Source: CALGLS01 sp965222105 (GTDB lineage Bacteria > Bacteroidota > Bacteroidia > Chitinophagales > Saprospiraceae). From it: DNA of 64,000 nt. The notes beneath the pieces were generated by a model, which made no database searches, was not told the origin of the DNA, and saw nothing but the letters and a program-made list of their open reading frames with translations. This document shows, piece after piece, positions 44,745 to 52,259 of the stretch. Where the stretch lies: NCBI GenBank assembly GCA_965222105.1, contig CBDCTQ010000074.1:281207-345206 (forward strand), in the 5' to 3' direction. The translations under genes were made by a program, and so were the position numbers. Positions within the stretch are counted from its first letter, which is position 1; the number at the start of each line of letters is the position of its first letter.

Positions 44745-45773
44745 ATGTTGAAAAATACTTTAGTATTTAGGAGACGTCTTTTAGTCTTAGTGGTTGGATT
44801 GGGCTTTTGTCTTTATTTTGGTGGCTGTATTGCCGACAAAGGTAAAAATATTCCAGATGTTTCACATATTAATGCCTCGCTAAATATCGACCGGTTTGAG
44901 CGCGATTTGCAACAATTGGATACATCCAATATAGACAATTCGCGGCAGGCATTGGCTGCAAAATACCCCGTTTTTCTGGAAGATATTTACTTGTCAAAAA
45001 TTTTGCCGCCTTTACAACAGCCGGAAGTGTTTGAAGCCTTCCTCAAAAGCAAGGGCATACGAAAGCTAATGGATACCGTCGATATGGTCTATGGCAATTT
45101 CGATGGGTTGGAAGCAAAGTTGGAGGAGGCTTTCCGTTTTTACAAATACTATTTTCCCGAAAGGGAGGTCCCCAAAGTTGTTACCTATATTTCGGAATAC
45201 AGCCTGGGAGCTTTTACTTTTGAAAACCTCCTGGGCATAGGGCTCGATTTTCATCTGGGGGAGGAGTACCCGTATTACAACCACAATTATTTCCCGCGCT
45301 ACATCCGGCGCACCATGAACCGCGAGCACCTCGTTGCCAAAGCCATGCAAGCCCTGGTCAGCGACCTGGTGGGAGAGACCAGAAGCGAAAAACTGCTCGA
45401 CCTGATGGTCAATAATGGCAAAACACTTTATGTACTGGATCGCCTCTTGCCCCATATGCCCGACAGTATCAAGCTGGGATACACAGCCGCAGAAACCCAA
45501 TGGTGCCGCGATAATGAACTCCTGATGTGGGCTCACTTCCTCAATGAAGACCTCCTGTACAGCACCAGCCTCAGTGACATACGCAAACTGGTTGACCACA
45601 GCCCCAACTCGCCAGGCATGCCCCCGGAAGCCCCGGGCCGAACAGCCAACTGGATGGGCTGGCAGATCGTAAAAGCTTATATGAAACGCCATCCGGAAAC
45701 ATCTCTTTCCGAACTCATCGCCATCGACGATGCACAGTTACTACTGAACAAGGCTAAATATAAGCCTCGTTGA
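44745..45773 (+). CDS. gldB: Gliding motility lipoprotein GldB
   Basis: About 342 residues from the ATG at 44745; a GTG at 44724 in the same frame is less likely. The signal is RRRLLVLVVGLGFCLYFGGC with lipobox FGGC, so the protein is an outer-membrane lipoprotein. The mature part has IDRFERDLQQLDTSNI, YYFPEREVPKVVTYISEYS, LGEEYPYYNHNYFPRYIRRTM and the end PGRTANWMGWQIVKAYMKRHP, the pattern of the GldB family (related to DUF2268 zinc-peptidase-like proteins). GldB is required for gliding in Flavobacterium; this supports a T9SS/gliding-capable organism. Confidence 0.88.
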   Translation: MLKNTLVFRRRLLVLVVGLGFCLYFGGCIADKGKNIPDVSHINASLNIDRFERDLQQLDTSNIDNSRQALAAKYPVFLEDIYLSKILPPLQQPEVFEAFLKSKGIRKLMDTVDMVYGNFDGLEAKLEEAFRFYKYYFPEREVPKVVTYISEYSLGAFTFENLLGIGLDFHLGEEYPYYNHNYFPRYIRRTMNREHLVAKAMQALVSDLVGETRSEKLLDLMVNNGKTLYVLDRLLPHMPDSIKLGYTAAETQWCRDNELLMWAHFLNEDLLYSTSLSDIRKLVDHSPNSPGMPPEAPGRTANWMGWQIVKAYMKRHPETSLSELIAIDDAQLLLNKAKYKPR

Positions 45774-45792
45774 AACTTAATTTTCAAAAAAA

Positions 45793-45816
45793 ATCCCGAA
45801 GCATAACCTCCGGGAT
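45793..45816 (-). terminator. Rho-independent terminator downstream of the S24 repressor
   Basis: Minus strand ATCCCG/CGGGAT with a 12-nt loop, followed by TTTTTTTT. It lies about 155 bp beyond the stop of the repressor gene and also just after gldB on the other strand. Confidence 0.7.
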
Positions 45817-45845
45817 CTGTGAATCAAAAAAACAGCAGGATATAG

Positions 45846-45930
45846 GGTGAAGGACGAACACCTTCACCTCTTAAGAGAGACTATCGCGGTTTGGTTTCCC
45901 CGTCAGAAAGGGAATGGTCTGACGGGGAAA
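45846..45930 (-). ncRNA. Candidate structured RNA: two perfect hairpins before a terminator
   Basis: GGTGAAGG (45846-45853) pairs with CCTTCACC (45861-45868), loop 7. TTTCCCCGTCAG (45895-45906) pairs with CTGACGGGGAAA (45919-45930), loop 12. Both are perfect and lie between the repressor stop (45972) and the terminator at 45793-45816, so a minus-strand RNA would hold three hairpins in a row. It may be only a 3' untranslated tail of the repressor gene. Confidence 0.4.
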
Positions 45931-45971
45931 GGAAATGAGTGGCGGTGGATTTATACGGCTATTTTATATGG

Positions 45972-46715
45972 CTATGCCACGTCGCAAATTCGCCGGACGA
46001 CTTTATACAGCCGGGTACTTTCGTCGACATCGGCTGTGAATGTGTCGAACTCGAGGTTGTTGGCAGAGATGAGTTTGAGTTTAATCACCTTGCCTTTTTT
46101 GTTTTCAATTTTTTTGACGTATTTGACCCAGAGCTCTCCATTGGCTTTGACGGCGTAGATGTCGTTGTCTTTTATTTCATTCAGCCCACCGATTTCGCGG
46201 CAGATGAGCGTGTCTCCATTCCGGATGATGGGTTCCATACTGCGGCCTTCGATGGGGAAGGCTACCAGGCCACTACCGGAGATACCCGGTACGGAGAAGA
46301 AATAATTGTCTTCGGGGTTGGCGGCACCAATGCTATCACCAGAACCGGCAAATGCCTGTACGGTGGTAAAGAGGATGTTGCCTTGAGGGATGTAGAGCTC
46401 CCCATCTTTATTTTGGCGGGCTTTGGGAATATCGTACCCAAAGGGGGTGCCGATACCGTCGATGAGGTAGGATTCGTTGACGCCGAATTCGCGACAGACG
46501 ATGCGTGCCTGCCGGTAGTCGATCACTCGTTTGTCTTTAGGGTTGAGATAGGCCCGGACGATGTGGCCATAGGCTCTGTTTCCGAGGATTTTTTCGGCAA
46601 AGTCACCGATGCCCCTGCCTTTGCGGTCGTTGAGAACGATTTCTCCCTTTTCCTGGAGGAGTTTGAATACTTTGATGAACCGATTGTTGAGATTGATTCT
46701 GTCTTCGCGTATCAT
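45972..46715 (-). CDS. S24/LexA-like transcriptional repressor
   Basis: A 247-residue protein of the phage-repressor plan. Residues 1-90 form a helical DNA-binding domain (KVFKLLQEKGEIVLNDRKGRG, then CREFGVNESYLIDGIGTPFG, as in Cro/C1-type proteins), a linker follows with an Ala-Gly bond (QAFAGSGDS) that fits the LexA/CI self-cleavage site, then the S24 peptidase: IEGRSMEPIIRNGDTLI with the catalytic Ser and GELWVKYVKKI with the catalytic Lys. It would be inactivated by RecA-stimulated autocleavage after DNA damage. An inverted repeat upstream (46737-46791) is a likely operator. It is not the canonical LexA but a related stress/phage-type regulator. Confidence 0.88.
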   Translation of the reverse strand: MIREDRINLNNRFIKVFKLLQEKGEIVLNDRKGRGIGDFAEKILGNRAYGHIVRAYLNPKDKRVIDYRQARIVCREFGVNESYLIDGIGTPFGYDIPKARQNKDGELYIPQGNILFTTVQAFAGSGDSIGAANPEDNYFFSVPGISGSGLVAFPIEGRSMEPIIRNGDTLICREIGGLNEIKDNDIYAVKANGELWVKYVKKIENKKGKVIKLKLISANNLEFDTFTADVDESTRLYKVVRRICDVA

Positions 46716-46736
46716 AGGTAGTTATTTTAGATGGTC

Positions 46737-46791
46737 TTCGGCAATTTTTTTATAGCTTTCTGTCAAGCAAACCATTAGAAGAATTGCCGAA
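46737..46791. promoter_or_regulatory. Candidate operator: 10-bp inverted repeat upstream of the S24 repressor
   Basis: TTCGGCAATT (46737-46746) and AATTGCCGAA (46782-46791) are exact inverted copies, 35 bp apart, 22 bp upstream of the repressor ATG. Their position fits autoregulation. Confidence 0.5.
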
Positions 46792-46935
46792 AAACGGTTA
46801 TGAAACAACAAATTACGGCCGCAATGTAAAACAAAATCTTTTTTCAAACAAATATTTTAAGATTTTTTTTTGTGGAAATTGAAAATTTTTACTGTTTATA
46901 TATGATTTGTGCAAATTATTGGGTGCAAACCCATG

Positions 46936-46973
46936 AAAAATGCCGGATGAACCATCTGTCATCCGGCATTTTT
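46936..46973 (-). terminator. Perfect 15-bp hairpin, terminator of the S9 peptidase gene
   Basis: AAAAATGCCGGATGA/TCATCCGGCATTTTT with an 8-nt loop. Its T-rich 3' arm acts for transcripts of the minus-strand S9 gene, whose stop lies 23 bp away. It could work in both directions. Confidence 0.85.
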
Positions 46974-46995
46974 AAAACGAACATAGAGAAGGTTG

Positions 46996-49053
46996 TCAGC
47001 CCTTCAATTCGGGTTTGAGGTGTTTGGCGAAAAAGCCGACCATAGCTTTGTAAGATTCAAATCGGTTTTCTTCGTTGTGAAACCCGTGTCCTTCGTTGTA
47101 TTTGACCATGTAGGGCACGTCGATATTTCGCTCCCGAAGCGAACGGACGATCTGATCTGATTCATCGATGTTGACCCGTGGGTCGTTGGCGCCCTGTATG
47201 ACGAACAACGGCGTTTTGATCTTGTCGGTGTGGAGGGCAGGAGAGGCGGCGGCCAATGCCAGGCTGTCTGTTTCGGGGTCGCCGACCATGGTGTACATCA
47301 TTTCGAGGTAGGGTTTCCAGTATGGGGGAATGGTTTTCATAAAGGTGAAAAGGTTGGACACCCCGACGTAATCGACCGCACAGGCATAGAGGTCGGGGGT
47401 AAAGGTGACGCCGGCGAGGGTGGCGTATCCGCCGTAGCTTCCGCCATATATGGCGATGCGTTCAGGGTCGGCAATGCCTTCACTGATGAGCCATTTGACG
47501 CCGTCGGTGATATCATCTTGCATGGTGCGGCCCCATTGTTTGAAGCTTTTTTCCCAGAAGTCCCTTCCATATCCGGTGCTGCCCCGGAAGTTCATTTGCA
47601 GAACGGCATATCCACGGCTGGCTAACAATTGTATTTCGGGGTTGAAGCCCCAGCTATCGCGATGCCAGGGGCCGCCGTGTGGGTTAATAATGATAGGCAG
47701 CTTTTTACCTTCCGAACCTTTGGGGAGGGTGAGGTATCCGTTGATGGTGAGCCCGTCTCTGGAGGCGTATTGAACGGATTTCATTTCGGCCATATCGGTT
47801 TCGTCGATCCAGGGACTTACGTCCGAAATTTTAGAAAGTTGGTCGGAGGTCTGATCGTAGAAGTAATAGGCGCCGAGAGAGCGGTCGCTGTAGGTGCGAA
47901 TCATGAATTTGTCTTCGGCCTTGTTCATGCTGGTTACCCAAAATTCGTAGTTGCCGAGTTCGCGTTCGAGGCGGCGGTGGAGGGCAGCGCGTTGGTCGTC
48001 GAGGAAGTGAAACTGGTATTTGGTCGTGTTGTAAGCGATGGTGGTGGGCACTTTTCGCTTTTTGGAGTAACTGAGGTCGGTGACGTCCACTTCGGGGTGT
48101 GCAAAGATGATGTCGCCGGTTTCTTTTCCTGTGGCCATATCGAATTTGACGATGACGTTTTTGTCGCGGTTGAGATTGGAGGTGGCGAATACGGTAGAGC
48201 CGTTGTCGAAGTCGAAAAAGAGGGGTTGGATGGTTTCCCGGAAATCTGTTGTTATAACATCCTGAAAAGAATCGCTTTCCTTTTCGCGGTACATGAGTAC
48301 GGTGTTGGTACCGCCCACTATTTTGGTGGCGATGCGGAGCTGGCCATTGTGGTCGGTCATCCATCCATCAATGGGTTCCATGGGGTTGGTGTTTTCGGCG
48401 AGCTGTTGGTATTCGCCGCTGACGATGTTGATGCGGTAGGGCTCGAAGAGTTGGGGATTGTTTTTGTTCATGCCGATGATGATCTCTTCGTCGATGTCTT
48501 CGAGTTGGTCGATGAGTTGGATGCGTACTTTCTCGAAGGGGGTGAGGTCTTTATCGTTGGAGCCATCTTTGTCAACGGCATAGAGTTGAAAATTCTCGTC
48601 GCCCCCGCTGTCTTTGATGTAGAGTACGCGGTTGTTGTTGGCCCAAAAATAGCCGGCGATGTCGCGGTCTGTTTCGTCGGTGATTCGGACGGCATTGTCT
48701 TCGCCTATTTTTTGGATGAAAATGTTTTGTCTGCGTTCATAGGGGCCCATGTAGGAGAAGTACTGCCCGTCAGGGGAGAGTTGATAGCGGGTTTTATCGG
48801 GGTTTCTGAAAAAATCTTCGACGGAGTATTTAAAATCGCCTTTGGCGTTGCTTATAAGTTGTTGAAGCTCTTCCGAAGAGGTAACCAGGGTGGGGTCGCC
48901 CGGGAGGTCAGCGGTAGTGGAGTGCCCTTGCTGTTCGGTTGTATCTGAAGAGGGTTGATTTTGCATAGTAGAGGATTTATCTGAATTACAGGCTGCAAAG
49001 CTACCTATTATTAGTAGCGCAGCAAAGGAAAGGAGAGCAAGACTTTTAATCAT
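46996..49053 (-). CDS. S9 family prolyl oligopeptidase, lipoprotein
   Basis: About 685 residues from MIKSLALLSFAALLIIGSFAAC, a lipoprotein signal with lipobox FAAC; the frame is open to 49128 but the extra residues precede the signal and are unlikely. An N-terminal beta-propeller (ELQQLISNAKGDFKYSVEDFF, then YLSPDG-type repeats such as YQLSPDGQYFSYMGPYERRQN) caps an alpha/beta-hydrolase with the nucleophile in YGGSYGGYATLAGV, Asp in QGANDPRVNIDES and His in YNEGHGFHNEENR. It cleaves short peptides, probably at the outer face of the inner membrane or in the periplasm. A weak -7-like TAATTTCG lies between the two possible starts. Confidence 0.92.
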   Translation of the reverse strand: MIKSLALLSFAALLIIGSFAACNSDKSSTMQNQPSSDTTEQQGHSTTADLPGDPTLVTSSEELQQLISNAKGDFKYSVEDFFRNPDKTRYQLSPDGQYFSYMGPYERRQNIFIQKIGEDNAVRITDETDRDIAGYFWANNNRVLYIKDSGGDENFQLYAVDKDGSNDKDLTPFEKVRIQLIDQLEDIDEEIIIGMNKNNPQLFEPYRINIVSGEYQQLAENTNPMEPIDGWMTDHNGQLRIATKIVGGTNTVLMYREKESDSFQDVITTDFRETIQPLFFDFDNGSTVFATSNLNRDKNVIVKFDMATGKETGDIIFAHPEVDVTDLSYSKKRKVPTTIAYNTTKYQFHFLDDQRAALHRRLERELGNYEFWVTSMNKAEDKFMIRTYSDRSLGAYYFYDQTSDQLSKISDVSPWIDETDMAEMKSVQYASRDGLTINGYLTLPKGSEGKKLPIIINPHGGPWHRDSWGFNPEIQLLASRGYAVLQMNFRGSTGYGRDFWEKSFKQWGRTMQDDITDGVKWLISEGIADPERIAIYGGSYGGYATLAGVTFTPDLYACAVDYVGVSNLFTFMKTIPPYWKPYLEMMYTMVGDPETDSLALAAASPALHTDKIKTPLFVIQGANDPRVNIDESDQIVRSLRERNIDVPYMVKYNEGHGFHNEENRFESYKAMVGFFAKHLKPELKG

Positions 49054-49240
49054 GGTTGGAATGGTGTTATGTTGAGTGAAATGAGTTGATGCGGCTGCGA
49101 AATTAAGAAAAAGGAGCATATCGGGCATAAGTGATTCTACGAAATGAAAGGGATATTAGATGAGCGGTGGGAGTGGGTGATTTTTTTGTACTAAATTGCA
49201 ATTCAATTGACAAAAAATTGAAATATAACAAACTCTTTAG

Positions 49241-49248
49241 TACCTTTG
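49241..49248 (+). promoter_or_regulatory. Promoter upstream of the EEP nuclease gene, separated from it by the MITE-like element
   Basis: TACCTTTG is an exact -7 match with TTG 20 nt upstream (49218), the expected -33 spacing. A 26-codon open frame (ATG 49313 to TGA 49393) follows, then the MITE-like element at 49405-49561, and then the gene at 49611. The 49054-49610 stretch has no other coding content. Confidence 0.55.
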
Positions 49249-49404
49249 GAATCCATACACCATCTGATTTTCCACACAAGAGGCTTTTTCCAACACCATT
49301 TCCAAAATAGAAATGACGAGCACCCCACTTCGACCATCCGCATTCGACGGCGGAAGGCGATGCCCTATCCTTTATTCCCGTGACATTATTTGAAATTTTG
49401 AAGA

Positions 49405-49561
49405 GAGTGCATGACATATTAGCAGAGTCTCTCACCATAACTTGTCCCGGACTTGCTCCGGGAAAGGCTCCAAGACACAGAGCTACACGAAGAATTTCTT
49501 TGTGAACCTTTGTGTTTCCGTGTCTTAGTGGTTATTGCCGTAGCGACTTTGTCATGCACTC
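49405..49561. mobile_element. MITE-like element, copy B
   Basis: A 157-bp non-coding element with perfect 12-bp inverted ends GAGTGCATGACA and TGTCATGCACTC. It carries the palindrome CCCGGACTTGCTCCGGG (49446-49462), also present near porQ. Its right half has repeated CTTTGTG words (TTCTTTGTGAACCTTTGTG), a pattern that also occurs without the ends at about 14021-14058. It is homologous at both ends to copy A at 43630. Confidence 0.8.
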
Positions 49562-49610
49562 TATTGAAGAACACTCATAATTCAATTTTCAGTCATCCAA
49601 AACTCACATC

Positions 49611-51584
49611 ATGAATCATTTGTTAACATTGCTTTTTCTTTTGACTTTCTTCCTTACGGGAAATGCACAGGTACCCCAATTGGAAATATGGGAAATTCAG
49701 GGCAGCAGCTACTCAAGCCTCTACGAAGGGGAAGAAGTCTACAGCCCAGCCAACGTAGTAACCGCCGTAGGTTCCGACCGCTTTTTTATACAAACCCCAA
49801 CCGGCCGGTCCGACAACGACCCCACCACTTCCGACGGCATCATGGTATACACCGGCGGCGAACCGGCTGTTTCGGTGGGCCAATTGGTTGATGTAACCGG
49901 ATGGATCCAGGAATACGAGGGCCTCACCGAATTTTCGGCCAGCGGGCTGGAAATCGAAATCGTCATCGACAACCAATCCCTACCGGAGCCGGCATTGCTC
50001 GATGCCGCTTTCCCGTCGGGCACACCCCAACCCCTCCATCAACTGGAAAGGGTAGAGGGCATGCGCGTTAGCATAGAAAACGGGATGAGTACCAGCCCGA
50101 TGGATCAGTACGGCTGTGCATACGTCAACGCAGGCGGCACCCGGACCTTCAGAGAGCCCGGCATCCCCTTTCCCGGCATAAATGGCTTGCCAGTGTGGGA
50201 TGAAAATCCGGAAGTATTCACCATAGATGTAAATAGATTGTTGGACGAGAATCCCGCCTGGTATTCCGGAACCGTTTTTAGTGCAACAGGGGTGATGAGC
50301 TATGCCGATTACGACTACGTTTTTTATCCTACAGAATATACCTACCAACCCAATCCGCTGGAACAGGCCGTACGGGCCAAAACGGATTCGGAGGTCAGCG
50401 TTGGTTCCATCAATACCCTGGTGTTGTCGGTTGGTGGCAGCAGCTACGAAGCCCGGATTACAAAATTGGCGAACTATATTGTGGAGGCGATGCAGTCGCC
50501 CGACGTGGTGGCCCTGCAGGAGGTGGGCAGCATCGCTGTTTTGGATGATGTGGTCGACCGCATTGAATCGTTATACCCGGCACATTTTACATATGTCCCT
50601 CATCTCCAGGGCAGCAGCAGCGGTGGGTTTTCCATCCAGTTGGGGTATCTAGTCAGTGAGCAGTTGACGGATGTGGAGGTGCAGGAGTTGGGCGTCGACG
50701 AATACATGAGTACGGGCGGCATACTACACGACCGGCCGCCCCTCTACCTGGAAGCTAACCTGCCTGCCAATCCGCCTATCCCAATCCGCGTCTTGAACAT
50801 CCACCTGCGGTCGCTCAATGGCATCGAGGGGAGCAATGCCAGTTATGTACGACAAAAACGACATGAACAGGCCGTTTCCGTCGCTTACATGATCGAGGAA
50901 AGAGCCGAAGACAACCTCATCGTGGTGGGCGACTTCAACGCCTATCAGTTTTCAGATGGTTATGTAGATGTCTTCAACCAGATCAGTGGGTTGCCTTCGG
51001 AAGGAGCGTTGTTGGAGGTGGTCGACATTACCGACCCGCCTTTGGTTCACTACAACAGTTGGCTGCCCGATAGCCAACAGTACTCCTACGTGTATCGGGG
51101 CAATGCTCAAATGATCGATCATTGTCTGAGTACGCATTTGTCGGAAGACCTCACCGCCACCGATTTCGCCTTTGTTAGGGGCAATACCGACCTGCCGGAA
51201 GGAGCCGGTTCATCCAATTCGCCGTTCGGAATTTCCGACCACGATGGTTTTGTGCTTTTCCTGGAGGTCATCAATGGCAGCACCTCTGCGCCCCCGTCTC
51301 CGCCGTCTGTTTCTCCATCCGGTTTTCAGGGACCCTTGGCTTATCCCAATCCATTTAATGTTGGCGACCTCCTTTACGTTGAATTGGAACGGAAAGACCA
51401 CCTTGACCTGTATTTGTATGGCAGTGACGGCCGGCTGTTGCATCGTCAGGTGTTGGGTTCTCACGGATCAGGGGCGCATACGATCTATCCCGATTTTCCC
51501 GCTCTTAGCGGCTTCTGTGTAATCCGCTTGTTGGGGGCTCACCACGATATAACCGGTAAGGTGGTGATGATGGAGGAGGAATAA
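49611..51584 (+). CDS. Secreted endonuclease/exonuclease/phosphatase-fold nuclease with T9SS sorting domain
   Basis: A 657-residue protein with signal peptide (LLTLLFLLTFFLTGNAQ). Residues 20-245 are an OB-fold-type domain (VPQLEIWEIQGSSYSSLYEG, then DRFFIQTPTGRSDNDPTTSDG), as in YhcR-like extracellular nucleases. Residues 260-555 are the EEP nuclease: VVALQEVGS with the metal Glu, LNIHLRS, VVGDFNAYQFSDG and FGISDHDGFVLFLE with the catalytic Asp-His. The final 85 residues (GPLAYPNPFNVGDLLYVEL) are a T9SS sorting domain. It should be released or surface-bound and degrade extracellular DNA for phosphate or nucleotides. An MITE-like element lies just upstream. Confidence 0.9.
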   Translation: MNHLLTLLFLLTFFLTGNAQVPQLEIWEIQGSSYSSLYEGEEVYSPANVVTAVGSDRFFIQTPTGRSDNDPTTSDGIMVYTGGEPAVSVGQLVDVTGWIQEYEGLTEFSASGLEIEIVIDNQSLPEPALLDAAFPSGTPQPLHQLERVEGMRVSIENGMSTSPMDQYGCAYVNAGGTRTFREPGIPFPGINGLPVWDENPEVFTIDVNRLLDENPAWYSGTVFSATGVMSYADYDYVFYPTEYTYQPNPLEQAVRAKTDSEVSVGSINTLVLSVGGSSYEARITKLANYIVEAMQSPDVVALQEVGSIAVLDDVVDRIESLYPAHFTYVPHLQGSSSGGFSIQLGYLVSEQLTDVEVQELGVDEYMSTGGILHDRPPLYLEANLPANPPIPIRVLNIHLRSLNGIEGSNASYVRQKRHEQAVSVAYMIEERAEDNLIVVGDFNAYQFSDGYVDVFNQISGLPSEGALLEVVDITDPPLVHYNSWLPDSQQYSYVYRGNAQMIDHCLSTHLSEDLTATDFAFVRGNTDLPEGAGSSNSPFGISDHDGFVLFLEVINGSTSAPPSPPSVSPSGFQGPLAYPNPFNVGDLLYVELERKDHLDLYLYGSDGRLLHRQVLGSHGSGAHTIYPDFPALSGFCVIRLLGAHHDITGKVVMMEEE

Positions 51585-52259
51585 ACACTGCGTCGGGTAC
51601 TTATTGTTGGTGAGGTTGGATGGTCTATTGTTATAAATTGCGACAGGGAAGTGATAAAAACTCGTGTTTTATTCTTAAAAAACGGTAAAATTTACCCATT
51701 TGTAAAATAAATGAACGAAAAGTTGGGTTATTGAACAGAACTTCTGTACTTTCACCTGACTATTCAATCGTCTGCCGGATGATGTATAGTTTGGCGTGAA
51801 GCCAAAAAATCAAAAAGTATGATACAATTGAAAACGCCCTTCCCATATTAAATATACACTTAACAGCTAACAATCACCGGATTTAATCGTTCCCATTCCC
51901 ACGAAAGGGGAGTCCTCTCCTTTCGGAAAATACTATTCAGAGAAAACGATAAGTTTGGCATTGCCAGGGTGATAAGGCTGTTATCGCTCTTGTCTCATAA
52001 CAGAATGTAAACACATTGTTGCAAACGCAGCGTCTGGTTGTTACATTCAATGTGACGACCAGTAAATGTAAAATAGACATTATGAACAGAAATTTTGTAT
52101 GCAGCCTGAATGCCCTTTTTTGCCTACCCTGCGTCACATCCTCGCCTTCGTAGCTTGGGCTACGAGGCTCCGGGTGTTCCTTGGTTAGACAAAAAATTCC
52201 TATTCAGTTGCTATACAAAAAATCCATTCATAGTGTCTAATTTCAAAAACACAAACAAC
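51585..52259. other. 675-bp intergenic region without a convincing gene
   Basis: It holds a hairpin CGAAAGG/CCTTTCG (51902-51925) and, at 52144-52175, a dispersed-type palindrome CGTAGC/GCTACG around TTGG, typical of intergenic repeats in such genomes. A TAAGTTTG at 51950 matches the -7 consensus but no gene follows it closely. The small open frames across it lack support. Confidence 0.5.

Noticed and set aside
47629..48948. 439-codon plus-strand frame
   Set aside because: Antisense to the S9 peptidase; Gly/Val/Phe-rich composition typical of an antisense shadow.
51937..52137. 66-codon minus-strand frame in the gap before the UDG-like gene
   Set aside because: No promoter, no family likeness, and it runs into a dispersed palindrome.
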